DNA of 64,000 nt, from NCBI RefSeq assembly GCF_000247815.1, contig NC_021675.1, forward strand, positions 69,170,051 through 69,234,050, written 5' to 3'. The notes below the pieces were generated by a model. It was given only the letters and a program-made list of their open reading frames with translations, searched no databases and was not told the DNA's origin. Within the stretch, counting starts at the first letter, position 1; each line of letters starts with the position of its first letter. The position numbers were made by a program, and so were the translations under genes. Positions 27,296-41,539 of the stretch are shown one piece after another. The DNA is from Ficedula albicollis. Its lineage: Eukaryota > Chordata > Aves > Passeriformes > Muscicapidae.

Positions 27296-27566
27296 CCCAA
27301 ATGACTTTCCAAGGAAATGCTTGGAAAGGAAAAAGAGGGAGGCGCATGGGATACCCCCAGGCAAAGATGGTCTTCATTAAATGTGGCTCTTTGCACATTG
27401 GTGTTGTCAAAATATGCTCAGACCAAAGTTCAGCTCTCTCAGACTTCTCCACCTGCAGCCTTGAGGGGCAACTGAGCCTGGCTCAACAGGGACCATGGTG
27501 GCCCAGAAAATCTAAATGTAGAGGCTGAAAATTTGGCTCCTTTATCTGAAGGATCTTGGTTAATAC

Positions 27567-28020
27567 CTTCGTTTCTTTGTCTTTAACTGTGGGAAAATAT
27601 GCAGAGTATTTCTGAAATTTCTTTCCAACCCCTTCCTTTCACGTGGAATGTATAATTTGAAAGGCACACTCAGTAAATGAGGTTACCTCCTCACCAGTGG
27701 GAGATCTGATCCCATTTTTGGGGTTTGGATCTACCTGGTAAATCAGAAAATAAGGTGTATGCTACAACCACAGTGTGGTTGCTTGAAAACTTTCTTCGTT
27801 TCTTTGTCTTTAACTGTGGGAAAATATGCAGAGTATTTCTGAAATTTCTTTCCAACCCCTTCCTTTCACGTGGAATGTATAATTTGAAAGGCACACTCAG
27901 TAAATGAGGTTACTTCCTCACCAGTGGGAGATCTGATCCCATTTTTGGGGTTTGGATCTACCTGGTAAATCAGAAAATAAAGTGTATGCTACAACCACAG
28001 AGTGGTTGCTTGAAAACTTT
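27567..28020 (+). repeat. Tandem duplication, 2 x 227 bp
   Basis: 27567-27793 recurs at 27794-28020 with about three visible substitutions. Noncoding. Confidence 0.95.
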
Positions 28021-29763
28021 CAGCTTTGTGTTTAAAAGTTCACCCAACAGTGCTGCCCAAGGTCCCTTGGAGCAGCAAAAAAAGAGGAGGAGGAGGTGAC
28101 CACCTCCCCTTCTCAGCAGCCACTTGTAAAGCTGCTGGACTTCCCTGGGATTTGGGAACCACCATGGACAATTCCCAAACCCCATCAAAGTTCATTTGCA
28201 GAAACAGGACTTGTGCCAAAATAAAAAACCAGCAGTGAAGAAATTTGGAAGCTGCAGCTCTGCACCTTTCCCACCTTACACTGGGAAGTGTGACTCAAGG
28301 CATCTCATTCAAGCTTTGCAAGGGCATCCTTGCTGCATCCTTGGACGGACATTCACCTGGAAAATACACCTGCATACAGCCCCTGGCTCCCAAAGCAGCT
28401 GCTCTTCCAACTCTGGAGCCCCGGGTGGGTTTTTCTCTCTCCACTGCCCATTCTCCTCTTGCCAGCAGAAAGCCCTGCCCTGGAAGGCCAAGTTCACTGG
28501 CTGCAACACAGAGCAGCCCAGCATCACCTGGGAACAGCTCATCAGAGACTGGTGCTGCCGTCCACACAGCAGAGCCACTGCAATAAGGTCATTCCTTTAG
28601 AAAATGTCTCTCAGTGGACCTTCTCTGACCCACTCACCCCCAAACCAGAGAGCTCTCAGTCATGTGGTTTTGCTTTTACTGACCAGGACAAATCTGTCGT
28701 GCCCTTCTGGCTTCTAAAGCTGAAATGCAGCCCTGCAGTTACTCAAAAGCCAGGGGAAAGAGAGCAAGGCAATCCCACATGTGCCCTGCTAAAAGCAAAT
28801 ATCTGGCTAATGCCTTCACATGGCCATTGCTATGCCTGTTGCTAAATCCATCATTCTTTTCACCCTGTGGGTTGCAGCAGGTTCAATATTCAGACCAGCA
28901 GCCAGAGACATTATTCAAATACAGCTCAAATCTGGATATTTACTCAGGTGCAACCTCTTTATTGGAAATAATATTCCCAGACTAAGCAACATTAACATCA
29001 CTCAAGGGGACATTTCTTCTTGGATTAATAGGGAGATTTGCAGAACATGAGGGTTCAAGTAAAGAAAAAAAAACACAAATGCATTTCTGGCTTCCATGGG
29101 AATGCCAGGGGAGGCTGAGCTGATCAGCAAGGGGTAAGGAGATGTTCTCCTCCTTCTGCTGCCAGTGCTGCTACAGGAATCCACTTTGCAATGGATTCCA
29201 TCTGATCAGAAGAAAAAAAAGCCAGGCATTACAGAAGAAATGTGACTCTCTCAACCCCTATCTGCCCATGTTATAGAGCCAGAGAGGCCCTGAGGATTCT
29301 GGTGCAGAGAGATGGCTGAGCCCAGTCCAAACCTTGCCTTGAAAAGAAAACGGAGAAACCACCACCAGGAAGTAGGAGGCACACAAAGCTGGTGACAGAA
29401 AGCATCAGTGCAGGAGAAATTGTCCTGCAGGTGAAGTTTCCACAGGGAGCCACCCTCATGCCATGGCTGTACCTCCACCATGTGTCCTTGCCTTGCTTCA
29501 AGCACACATTTTATTGACTCCTAACCCAGGGTGGACACGAGGTGAGGAGCCCAGCCAGGGGGTGAACTTCCTTAATGGCACAGAACAAACAAGTCTGAAA
29601 TTTATTCCTCATCATTTAGTGTTTTAGGTGGCTTGTTAAAAACAGCCCAAAGCCTCACACACATTGAACCCAGGTTTTTCTAGTCTGTCACAAAGCAGGT
29701 CCTAAAGTAACTCTGCTTAATTCCAGCTGAAGGCAAAGCTGAGGAACACCACCCAGTTTGGAG
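28021..29763. other. No gene seen
   Basis: Unique noncoding sequence. Overlapping open frames of up to 171 codons around 28.3-28.8 kb have no recognisable domain and coexist on both strands. Confidence 0.5.
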
Positions 29764-29953
29764 TCTAATTTTAGTCTGCGCCTGTGCCACTGATTTTTGT
29801 GCCATGTTTTAATATTTGCTTGTGTTAAATTGAAGTGTGGATGCCTGCAAGCTTCTAATTTTAGTCCGCGCCTGTGCCACTGATTTTTGTGCCATGTTTT
29901 AATATTTGCTTGTACTTACTTGTGTTAAATTGAAGTGTGGATGCCTGCAAGCT
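29764..29953 (+). repeat. Tandem duplication, 90 and 100 bp
   Basis: The unit starts TCTAATTTTAGTC at 29764 and again at 29854. The second copy has a 10-bp insertion (ACTTACTTGT) and one visible substitution. Confidence 0.9.
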
Positions 29954-30014
29954 CCCTGCGTTCCCTTAAGAAAGCAAACAAGCTCCTGGGAAAATTTACA
30001 ATGTGACTTGAACT

Positions 30015-30109
30015 TATAGACAGAGTACTTCTTTATTTATCTTTATGCATCATAAAAAGTATAGACAGAGTACTTCTTTATTTATCTTTATATTTATGCA
30101 TCATAAAAA
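30015..30109 (+). repeat. Tandem duplication, about 45-50 bp
   Basis: TATAGACAGAGTACTTC units begin at 30015 and 30060; the second has six extra bases near its TTATATTTATGC segment. Confidence 0.9.
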
Positions 30110-30676
30110 AAAAAGAATTAGAAAAAGGCTGAAGTCTGTTGGGCTTTATCAGAATCAAGATCATTTCTAAAGCACTCTCCTGGCCTAGACTAAAACATTG
30201 CTGAACTCACCTCTTTGCCCCTTCTCTGCCAACAGAGCAACACCCACATCATCCTGATGCCCTGGAAGTGTCCCCTGCTCCTGATTGAGGCAAGCCTTCA
30301 ATCCAAACACTCAGGATCCTCTTTGCAAATCCTCCTCTCCTCCCAAAATCTCCATTTCCCTACCCAGCTTCCTGTCCATCAAAGATCAGCTGTTGGGACA
30401 ACGACTTGTTCAAGTTTTCTGGTTATTTTATGACTGACAGGATGGAACAATGTCCTGACAACTTCTTTGTGGGTCACACCACAGGGATATAAAGCTAATA
30501 GAGAGAGTCCAAAAGTGGGCTATGAGGATGGTGAGGGGTCTGGAGGGGCCATACCAGCAGTGGCAGAGGTCCCTTGCTTGGTTTAACCTGGAGGACACTG
30601 AGGGGAAACCCCTCAGGGTCTGCAGCTCCTGCCCAGGGGCAGCTCTGATCTCTGCTCTCTGTGCCAGAACCCAAGG

Positions 30677-31653
<977 letters not shown>

Positions 31654-32251
31654 CAAGAGAACAGCTGGAGCCGTGCCAGGGAAGGTTTAGGATGGATTTT
31701 AGGAAAAGGTTCTTCCCCCAGAGGGTGCTGGCACTGCCCAGGCTCCCCAGGGAATGGCCCAAATCTGCCAGAGCTCCAGGAGGGTTTGGGCAGCACTGCC
31801 AGGGATGCTCAGGGTGGGATTGTTGGGGTGTCTGTGCAGGGACAGGGGTTGAAGTGAATGATCCTTTTGTGTCCCTTCCAGCTCAGGATATTCTCTGATT
31901 CTATGAAGTCCTAGTTGGGCGTCCTTTTCCAAAAACCATTTATTTACAAGCCAAAGAATCAACCATGAGAGACAGACTGTGACAAACCAGAGGGGCTTTG
32001 GTTCAGGGCTCATTCCATACCTGCCATTTGGAGCAGCTGATGGTCTGGATTTCTAAGTGGTAGGAAAATACACAGTAATGGCAAATAAACGCTGACATTT
32101 TGGTGAAGTGAAATTTCGCAAAGAAATAAAACTGCCAACAGAAATATTTTTGTGTGATAACAGAGCAATTCTTTGTTGCAATTTTGACCTTTTGTAGCAT
32201 TTTTATTTATATATTTGGTTCTGCTGTGATTTATCACTTATGCTGTTATTT

Positions 32252-32389
32252 ATTTCATTCTATACATCAGCAACTGCTCTTTTTACAGCGTCATTAGTAA
32301 TTTTTCTGCTAATTGTTAATATTTCATTCTATACATCAGCAACTGCTCTTTCTACAGCGTCATTAGTAATTTTTCCGCTAATTGTTATT
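32252..32389 (+). repeat. Tandem duplication, 2 x 69 bp
   Basis: The unit beginning ATTTCATTCTATACATC is at 32252 and 32321; the copies differ at a few positions (TTTTTACAG/TTTCTACAG, TTTCTGC/TTTCCGC). Confidence 0.9.
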
Positions 32390-32638
32390 TGTTCTAGTAA
32401 TTCTGAAATAATTTGCTTTATGTTTTTCTCATTCCTAAAAAAAATGTGTTTTGCAATGTGGATCTAAAATGCTCTGCCTGCTATGGGAGTGTTTTATTAT
32501 GTGGCTTTTAACAGAGCAAAGGCAAAAATGAAAGAGCATCCCTGAGGAATGCTTCATTTTGAACACATCAACATTCCCACTAAAATAACAAACATGTCCC
32601 ATGAACACTTACCTGCTTGTTCTATCTACCCATCCCAC

Positions 32639-34123
<1,485 letters not shown>

Positions 34124-34589
34124 CCCACCTGCCTCAGCCCCCCTGACAGCAGCATGGCACTCAGAGCTCTTCCCCTTCACACAGCAGCTCCAGCCTCTCT
34201 CCTTGGCTCCTGCCCCTGGATCAGGCTGGGACTGGGACCTGCACTCCTGAATGCCCACATTCCTTGTGTGCCCATGGGCACTCATGGCTGATGGTCTGGA
34301 GGATGCTTTACCTCCTCACTTTTGCCCTTTTGAAAGGTGCTTTGTCACTTCATTTTATCTCCCTTTTTTTTGAATTTGGGGAGGTTCCAATCTGCCTCAA
34401 CCTCACTCCTCCACTTGCTGTGTCAGCTCTTGCATCCAGGAAGCCAAAATTCTCAGAGAGTTCACTGTAAACCTCAACAGGGATCTGCCAAAGCACCTTC
34501 CCTGCACTAAGAGCATCAGAAAGGAGTTCATGTGTCTGATAATTCTTTTCCCAAGGAGGGCATTGAGACCCCCCCTGCACTGCTGAGTC

Positions 34590-35065
34590 CAGCTCTGGGT
34601 TCCTCTGCACAGGAAAGATGTGGATGTGTTGCAGGGGGTGCAAAGGGGGCCACAGAGATTCTCCAAAGGCTGCACCACCCCTGCCATGGAAACAGCCTGA
34701 GAGATTTGGGACTGTTCAGCCTGGAGAGGCTCAGAGCCCCCTCGAGTACCTCAAAGGGCTCCAGGAGAGCTGGAGAGGGACTGGGGACAAGGGATGGAGG
34801 GACAGGACACAGGGAATGGCTCCCACTGCCAGAGGGCAGGGCTGGATGGGATATTGGGAAGGAATTGTTCCCTGTGAGGGTGGTGAGCCCTGGCACAGGG
34901 TGCCCAGAGAAGCTGTGGCTGCTCCTGGATCTCTGGAAGTGTCCAAGGCCAGGTTGGACAGGGCTTGGAGCAACCTGGGATAGTGGGAGGTGTCCCTGCC
35001 CATGGCAGGGGATTGGAAAGAGATGGTCTTTGACGTCTCTTCCAACCCAAACCATTATGTTATTA
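34590..35065 (+). mobile_element. CR1 LINE 3' fragment
   Basis: About 470 bp with the canonical blocks GGACTGTTCAGCCTGGAGAG, GAGGGTGGTGAGCCCTGGCA, GGTGTCCCTGCCCATGGCAG and CTTCCAACCCAAACCATTAT, ending near a T-rich tract. Confidence 0.93.
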
Positions 35066-38000
35066 TTTTTCCTTGGTTTTTGTTTTTTTTTTTTTTCCCT
35101 ATTCAGTTGCTCCAAAATTAAATTAAAAACCTGTAAGAGGAAGGTAATAAATTGCTCTCTGCATCAGCTGGCAAGGAGCAAAGAAAGCTTAGACTAGACC
35201 AGAAAGCTTCCAACCAAGAGGATGGGGAGCCCACAGAAGGGGGAGAAAGCCACCATGAAGGGATGTTTTGGAAAAGACAAATTCATCTCCAGGAAAGAGG
35301 CTTGGACCAAATCTCCATTGTCCTTCCCACGTGTGCTCTGGGATCACAGCACTGAGTAGGGGAGCAAAGAGTTAAAAACCAAAGCAGCCACATTCACATG
35401 AAAAGGAGAAAACTGGGGGAAAAAATAGCAAATGTAGTGAAATGTGATAGAGGCTGGGATGGTTTGTGGGAGTGGGAAGGCAAAAGGAAGAGGGAATGGT
35501 GATCCATGTCTGAGCAGGTGTAGGTAGATATCATTAGAGGATGCTCAAGGTTTCTTTTCCCCCACCTTTATCATTCAGTTAACAAAAGCTGTTTCCTTCT
35601 CCTTCCCGCCTCATTTATTAAGCCATAAACATTCACAGCATAGCCTGATTTTTCCTAGACTTAAATAGAATTGTGAGAATACAAAAATACCAACAAAGCA
35701 CGCATTCATCACAAAAACTTCACTTACATCAACAAAAAGAATTCACCCCAACAAAGTCAAAATAACTTCTTAAAATCATTTAGGTTGAAAAATAATAACA
35801 TCACAACACCAACAAAGGCAGATAATTTATGCACACAGCACCCCTTGTTCACAACTAAAATCAAAATTCCCCACATTTCTCATGGTCTGCAGCAATTTCT
35901 CAGTCCAGGTTTTGCCCATTACATCTCCCAGTTATTGTCCTGATCTCCAGTTTCTCCAGAGATTCCACGTTTGGAAACAAAAGATGCAGCAGAACAGGTT
36001 TGAACCATCCCTTGCAATCACTTTCAGCTCATTTTTAACATGCTTGAAGACCTGGGAGCAGCACAGGAGCCAGCAGAGCTGGACATGAGCTCAGTGAAGA
36101 CTGGTCCTGGCTTTCCAGAGGGTTTTTGGATGCCCTGCCCAAGGCAAGGCAAACCCACCTTCACAAACATTTAAATATTATGAATTTGCCACTGTTCTGC
36201 ACTGGCTGTGAGCAGGATCCATTTCTCTCAGCTCTGGGTCAGGGAGATGCTGCAGACAGATGCACCATGGATAATCTTCCTTTGCAGAGCAATGGTAGAG
36301 TCACAGAATCATGGTTTGGGTTGGAAAGGACCTTAAACATCATTTATTTCCAAACCCCTGCCATGGGCAGGGACACCTTCCACCCAGAGCACCACTCTCC
36401 TTGGTATAAACCCCAGAGTGTTTGCAAATGTTGATCAAAATCCTGTAAGTCTGGTGCTTTGAACCAAAAAATTGCATTTCCTTTCCAAGATTTGGCCATA
36501 GCATGTAATTACAGCGTGACAAACACCGTTCACCAGGTGCGTGTGTGTGTCTTTTTATCCACCTAAAGAGCCCTGTTCACATCAGCAAACGGCACTACCT
36601 GAATCCCAGGATAACCTCTGCCCCAAAAGGGTAAAAAAAGAGGGAGGAAGGGGGTGGGAGGCATCAAGAGGGAAGAGCTGTACCTCCTGCCTGGCAAGAC
36701 CCCGTGTGCTCACACATTCTGTACGTGTTCACTTCAAATTCCTCCGCGCAGACCCACCCCAGCGCTTCCATTTGAGTGCATCAGTACAAACCTGTCCCTC
36801 ATTAGCTTAAATTAACCATAACGGCGCTGACTTGGAGAGAAACGAGGAGACAGGTGACAAGCAAGGAGGTGGCAGGATGGCAGCGAGCTCTGGTGGCCTT
36901 GGCTGAGCTGCAGTGACAGCACAGGATGTCATCTCTCCCTGCCCCAGGGGGGAGGACAGAGGCATCAGCGCAGCCTCAAGGGTTTTCTGTGTGGTTGGGG
37001 CAGGTGTGGCAGCCCCCAGGCTCTTACCCCCCACCAAAAACTGCCCCTTCAGCTCTCCCATCCCATCCTTGCCCCCCATTCAAACCCTGCAGTGCGTGGC
37101 AGCTCAAACCTCTCAGCAAGAGGGGCAAATTGTGTTTGGAGGCATCAGGAGAGGAGGAGAGCTCACCCGGGGAGGGCAGTGCAAAATCTTCACCCCGATG
37201 AACCTCTCCCTTCTTCCTACGTGGTGAAAATCCCTCTGTACATGAGGAGCTTCAGTCAAGCCTCCACTTTGGAGAGAGGCACATGTTTTCTTTATCTCTG
37301 AGTGTCACTGGATAGATTAGAGGAGATAAATTTATCTCCACAGCAATCTGTGTCGCTGCAAAGATAGGGCTACAAAATTCCATGGGATGAGATCTTCCCA
37401 TGCTGAGTTTAGCATCCCAGCAAGAAGCAATCCTTCATTTTGGTGGCTGACATGTTTTCATCAAAACATAGGGAAAATGAATTTGACCTCAAGCGTTGGG
37501 TGTTTGGGCTTTTTTTAATTCACATTAAAAAAAAAATCGTTAAGTGTTTGTTGGGTGGGTTATTTGAAGCAAAACCATCCTTATGAATATTTTCCTTGTG
37601 CTGTATTTATTCCTATTTTCTTGTATTTTCCGGTTTTCTTGTTCTCAGCAGGGCCAAAAACCCAGCTCAAGGAAGTTGGGTGAAATCTCAAGGAAGGAAA
37701 AAAGTGCATGAAAGAAATGAGGAAAATCAAAAATGTGTCATTTCCTGCAATGATTATCCAGGGAAATAAAGGAATAAATAAACTTTAATTATTTTTGTCC
37801 ACTCTCATACCCAGCGAATCCACAGAGCTCCCATGCTCTGACAGCACCAGTTAAATCACCCCACTGTCCGCTTGGCCTGCCCTTTAAAACAACTATTTTA
37901 TTAAGAAAGAAAAGTTGAAAAATCATGGATAAACACACTCCAAGGAAACATTTCCTGTGTACAGTAGAAGGAAGCTGAGGGAGAGCCCTTGTTCACCAGC

Positions 38001-38396
38001 AGGGTCAGTCCCCATTGCAATGTATGGAGCATACTGGGAGGAAACCAGTGTAAACAGGATCTGCTTTTATCAGTGGGAAAAAACCCCAGCCCTGTTCAAA
38101 GCAGCCAGAAATATGTGCCCATATGTTACAGCCACGAGCTGCTGTGTCCACTCCAGGGCTCAGTCATGGGCAGGGAGCTGTCCCCAAAAGCAGGACCCTG
38201 CCTGTCCCTTCTGCTTTGGGAAGGAGCCCATGAGGGGATGGGGGGATGCTGAGGATCCTGAGGATGATGAGGGGATGCCTGCACCCTGAGCAGGATGGGG
38301 GCTGGGGGGGGTCAGGATTGGGACAACAGGCTTTGGTGTGGGAGGGATGCTTGATGGAAGCCCTGGAGGCAGAACCACAAAGGAAACCTGGCAAGG
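35066..38396. other. No gene seen; one short CR1
   Basis: Noncoding stretch between the long CR1 and the minisatellite block. Confidence 0.55.
36298..36400 (-). mobile_element. Short CR1 3' end
   Basis: GAGTCACAGAATCATGGTTT, GGAAAGGACCTTAAACATCA and CCATGGGCAGGGACACCTTC. Confidence 0.88.
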
Positions 38397-39313
38397 CATC
38401 CTCCTGGTGGGATTTTGGGGCTGGGGGGGACAGGGTAGCTGTGCATGGCATCCTCCTGGTGGGATTTTGGGGCTGGGGGGGACAGGGTAGCTGTGCATGG
38501 CATCCTCCTGGTGGGATTTTGGGGCTGGGGGGGACAGGGTAGCTGTGCATGGCATCCTCCTGGTGGGATTTTGGGGCTGGGGGGGACAGGGTAGCTGTGC
38601 ATGGCATCCTCCTGGTGGGATTTTGGGGCTGGGGGGGACAGGGTAGCTGTGCATGGCATCCTCCTGGTGGGATTTTGGGGCTGGGGGGGACAGGGTAGCT
38701 GTGCATGGCATCCTCCTGGTGGGATTTTGGGGCTGGGGGGGACAGGGTAGCTGTGCATGGCATCCTCCTGGTGGGATTTTGGGGCTGGGGGGGACAGGGT
38801 AGCTGTGCATGGCATCCTCCTGGTGGGATTTTGGGGCTGGGGGGGACAGGGTAGCTGTGCATGGCATCCTCCTGGTGGGATTTTGGGGCTGGGGGGGACA
38901 GGGTAGCTGTGCATGGCATCCTCCTGGTGGGATTTTGGGGCTGGGGGGGACAGGGTAGCTGTGCATGGCATCCTCCTGGTGGGATTTTGGGGCTGGGGGG
39001 GACAGGGTAGCTGTGCATGGCATCCTCCTGGTGGGATTTTGGGGCTGGGGGGGACAGGGTAGCTGTGCATGGCATCCTCCTGGTGGGATTTTGGGGCTGG
39101 GGGGGACAGGGTAGCTGTGCATGGCATCCTCCTGGTGGGATTTTGGGGCTGGGGGGGACAGGGTAGCTGTGCATGGCATCCTCCTGGTGGGATTTTGGGG
39201 CTGGGGGGGACAGGGTAGCTGTGCACGGCATCCTCCTGGTGGGATTTTGGGGCTGGGGGGGACAGGGTAGCTGTGCATGGCATCCTCCTGGTGGGATTTT
39301 GGGGCTGGGGGGA
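38397..39313 (+). repeat. 52-bp minisatellite, 17 full copies plus a partial, each with a G-quadruplex motif
   Basis: The unit begins CATCCTCCTGGTGGGATTTT and recurs exactly every 52 bp from 38397 to 39281, followed by a partial copy. Copies are almost identical (one visible variant, GCACGG for GCATGG, near 39226). Each unit holds GGG-ATTTT-GGGG-CT-GGGGGGG-ACA-GGG, a canonical G-quadruplex pattern on the + strand. Because 52 is not a multiple of 3, all three frames of the minus strand stay open through the array, giving spurious 370-510-codon ORFs. Diverged copies follow at 39378-39450. Confidence 0.97.
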
Positions 39314-39477
39314 CATGCCAGCAATACAGGGCGTCCTTAGGCTTAGATGCTGGGAGAGGGGCATGTCAGAGGGCAGGACACCCTCCTGGTGGGATCTGGG
39401 GGCTAAGGGAGGACATGGCAGCCTGGCAGGGCATGCTCCCGCTGGGATGTTGTCCCGAGGGTCTCCAGAGTGACGGG

Positions 39478-39822
39478 GGTGTCTCCAGAGGGATGGGGTC
39501 TCTCCCGAGGGATGGGGTGTCTCTCTCCCGAGGGATGGGGTCTGTCTCTCCCGAGGGATGGGGTGTCTCTCCCGAGGGATGGGGTCTCTCCCGAGGGATG
39601 GGGTGTCTCTCTCCCGAGGGATGGGGTCTGTCTCTCCCGAGGGATGGGGTGTCTCTCCCGAGGGATGGGGTCTCTCCCGAGGGATGGGGTGTCTCTCTCC
39701 CGAGGGATGGGGTCTGTCTCTCCCGAGGGATGGGGTGTCTCTCCCGAGGGATGGGGTCTCTCCCGAGGGATGGGGTGTCTCTCTCCCGAGGGATGGGGTC
39801 TGTCTCGTCTCTCCCGAGGGGC
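39478..39822 (+). repeat. 86-bp higher-order minisatellite built of 19-23-bp CCCGAGGGATGGGG units
   Basis: Four variants of a short unit ending in CCCGAGGGATGGGG alternate with lengths 19, 23, 23 and 21 bp. They form an 86-bp period that restarts at 39499, 39585, 39671 and 39757. A diverged unit (CCAGAGGGATGGGG) begins the array, and a truncated unit joins a CpG-rich patch at 39817-39877 containing GGCGCGCC. The long reading frames across it are repeat artefacts. Confidence 0.95.
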
Positions 39823-39874
39823 GCGCCCCGCGCTGTCCCCGCACCCCGGGACCGGACCGGGCACAGCCTGCGCT

Positions 39875-40012
<138 letters not shown>

Positions 40013-40368
40013 TGAGTGACCCCGGGGATGGACAGCAGTGCTGAGTGACCCCGGGGATGGACACTAATACTGAGTGACCACCGGGGATGGACAGCAGTAA
40101 TGAGTGATCCTCCTGACACTAATACTGAGTGACCACCGGGGATGGACAGCAGTGCTGAGTGACCCCGGGGATGGACACTAATACTGAGTGACCCCGGGGA
40201 TGGACAGCAGTAATGAGTGACTCCCGGGGGATGGACCCCACTATTGAATGACCCTCCTGGGGACGAACACCAGTACTGCGAGACCCTCCTGGGGGAAATA
40301 ACCAGTGCTGAGTGACCGTCCTGGGGCTGCACCCCACTGCTGCAAGACCCTCCCGGGGGCTGCCTCCT
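40013..40368 (+). repeat. Degenerate minisatellite of about 30 bp, roughly 12 units (TGAGTGACCCCGGGGATGGA type)
   Basis: Units of 25-32 bp begin TGAGTGACC and end CAGCAGTGC, CACTAATAC or CAGTAA; the first units alternate between these endings. Divergence increases toward the right end (TGAATGACCCTCCTGG, TGCGAGACCCTCC), suggesting active turnover at the left edge beside the C run. Confidence 0.9.
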
Positions 40369-40379
40369 CCCAGAGTGCG

Positions 40380-40881
40380 CCTGAACCTCCCTCCATCATC
40401 ATCCCGCCTGAACCTCCCTCCATCATCATCCCGCCTGAACCTCCCTCCATCATCATCCCGCCTGAACCTCCCTCCATCATCATCCCGCCTGAACCTCCCT
40501 CCATCATCATCCCGCCTGAACCTCCCTCCATCATCATCCCGCCTGAACCTCCCTCCATCATCATCCCGCCTGAACCTCCCTCCATCATCATCCCGCCTGA
40601 ACCTCCCTCCATCATCATCCCGCCTGAACCTCCCTCCATCATCATCCCGCCTGAACCTCCCTCCATCATCATCCCGCCTGAACCTCCCTCCATCATCATC
40701 CCGCCTGAACCTCCCTCCATCATCATCCCGCCTGAACCTCCCTCCATCATCATCCCGCCTGAACCTCCCTCCATCATCATCCCGCCTGAACCTCCCTCCA
40801 TCATCATCCCGCCTGAACCTCCCTCCATCATCATCCCGCCTGAACCTCCCTCCATCACCATCCCGCCTGAACCTCCCTCCA
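40380..40881 (+). repeat. 27-bp minisatellite, at least 18 copies, truncated by the gap
   Basis: The 27-bp unit starts CCTGAACCTCCCTCC and ends ATCATCATCCCG. It is repeated about 18.6 times with one late variant (ATCACCATC) before the N run. As a multiple of 3 it gives an apparent PEPPSIIIP protein repeat, which is not a gene. Confidence 0.97.
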
Positions 40882-41355
40882 NNNNNNNNNNNNNNNNNNN
40901 NNNNNNNNNNNNNNNNNNNNNNNNNNNNNNNNNNNNNNNNNNNNNNNNNNNNNNNNNNNNNNNNNNNNNNNNNNNNNNNNNNNNNNNNNNNNNNNNNNNN
41001 NNNNNNNNNNNNNNNNNNNNNNNNNNNNNNNNNNNNNNNNNNNNNNNNNNNNNNNNNNNNNNNNNNNNNNNNNNNNNNNNNNNNNNNNNNNNNNNNNNNN
41101 NNNNNNNNNNNNNNNNNNNNNNNNNNNNNNNNNNNNNNNNNNNNNNNNNNNNNNNNNNNNNNNNNNNNNNNNNNNNNNNNNNNNNNNNNNNNNNNNNNNN
41201 NNNNNNNNNNNNNNNNNNNNNNNNNNNNNNNNNNNNNNNNNNNNNNNNNNNNNNNNNNNNNNNNNNNNNNNNNNNNNNNNNNNNNNNNNNNNNNNNNNNN
41301 NNNNNNNNNNNNNNNNNNNNNNNNNNNNNNNNNNNNNNNNNNNNNNNNNNNNNNN
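40882..41355. other. Assembly gap (474 N)
   Basis: Run of N that starts inside the 27-bp minisatellite and ends about 180 bp before the ADRA1D ATG. It hides the rest of the array and probably part of the promoter or 5' UTR. Confidence 1.
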
Positions 41356-41535
41356 TCCCTCTCTCTCCCCATCCCTCTCTCCCCATCCCTGTCTCCCTGC
41401 ATCCCTCAGCCCGGCCCGCGGAGCGAGGTGCGGAGCGCGTCTTGGCGGGGGCTGCCAGCCGGGGATGATGCCGGGGGAGCTGCGCCTCGGCACCGCTTTC
41501 TGCTCGCCCTCAATGGAGCCCGGACTTTTTCTACA
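41356..41535 (+). promoter_or_regulatory. GC-rich 5' leader / CpG-rich region of ADRA1D
   Basis: Between the assembly gap and the ADRA1D ATG lie about 50 bases of CT-rich sequence (CCCATCCCTCTCT type), then a CpG-rich stretch from 41410. The CpG richness continues into exon 1, consistent with a CpG-island first exon. No TATA box is visible, and the true promoter may lie inside the gap. The CT tract ending in CAG at 41407-41409 could be the 3' splice site of an upstream noncoding exon, but it equally resembles leftover repeat sequence. Confidence 0.5.
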
Positions 41536-41539
41536 ATGA
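41465..41539 (+). CDS. Upstream ORF overlapping the ADRA1D start codon
   Basis: Two adjacent ATGs at 41465 and 41468 open a 24-codon frame (+1 relative to the receptor frame). Its TGA stop at 41537-41539 overlaps the ADRA1D ATG as ATGA. The peptide starts MMPGELRLG and ends with GLFLQ. The arrangement fits termination-reinitiation control. The beta-2 adrenergic receptor mRNA is known to carry a short inhibitory leader cistron, so a leader peptide in a related receptor is plausible. The sequence shows the ORF only; that the transcript includes it and that it is translated are inferences. Confidence 0.45.
   Translation: MMPGELRLGTAFCSPSMEPGLFLQ

Noticed and set aside
38397..39313. CRISPR-like array
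   Set aside because: Units are contiguous without variable spacers and the genome is vertebrate; it is a minisatellite.
38160..39844. ORFs of 370-510 codons on the minus strand with a 52-residue repeat
   Set aside because: All frames of a 52-bp minisatellite are open simultaneously; there is no signal peptide, no domain and no splice context.
40312..41535. Upstream extension of the ADRA1D reading frame to 40312
   Set aside because: It crosses the N gap and the 27-bp minisatellite; the frame through N is meaningless and the ATG at 41536 fits the receptor family.
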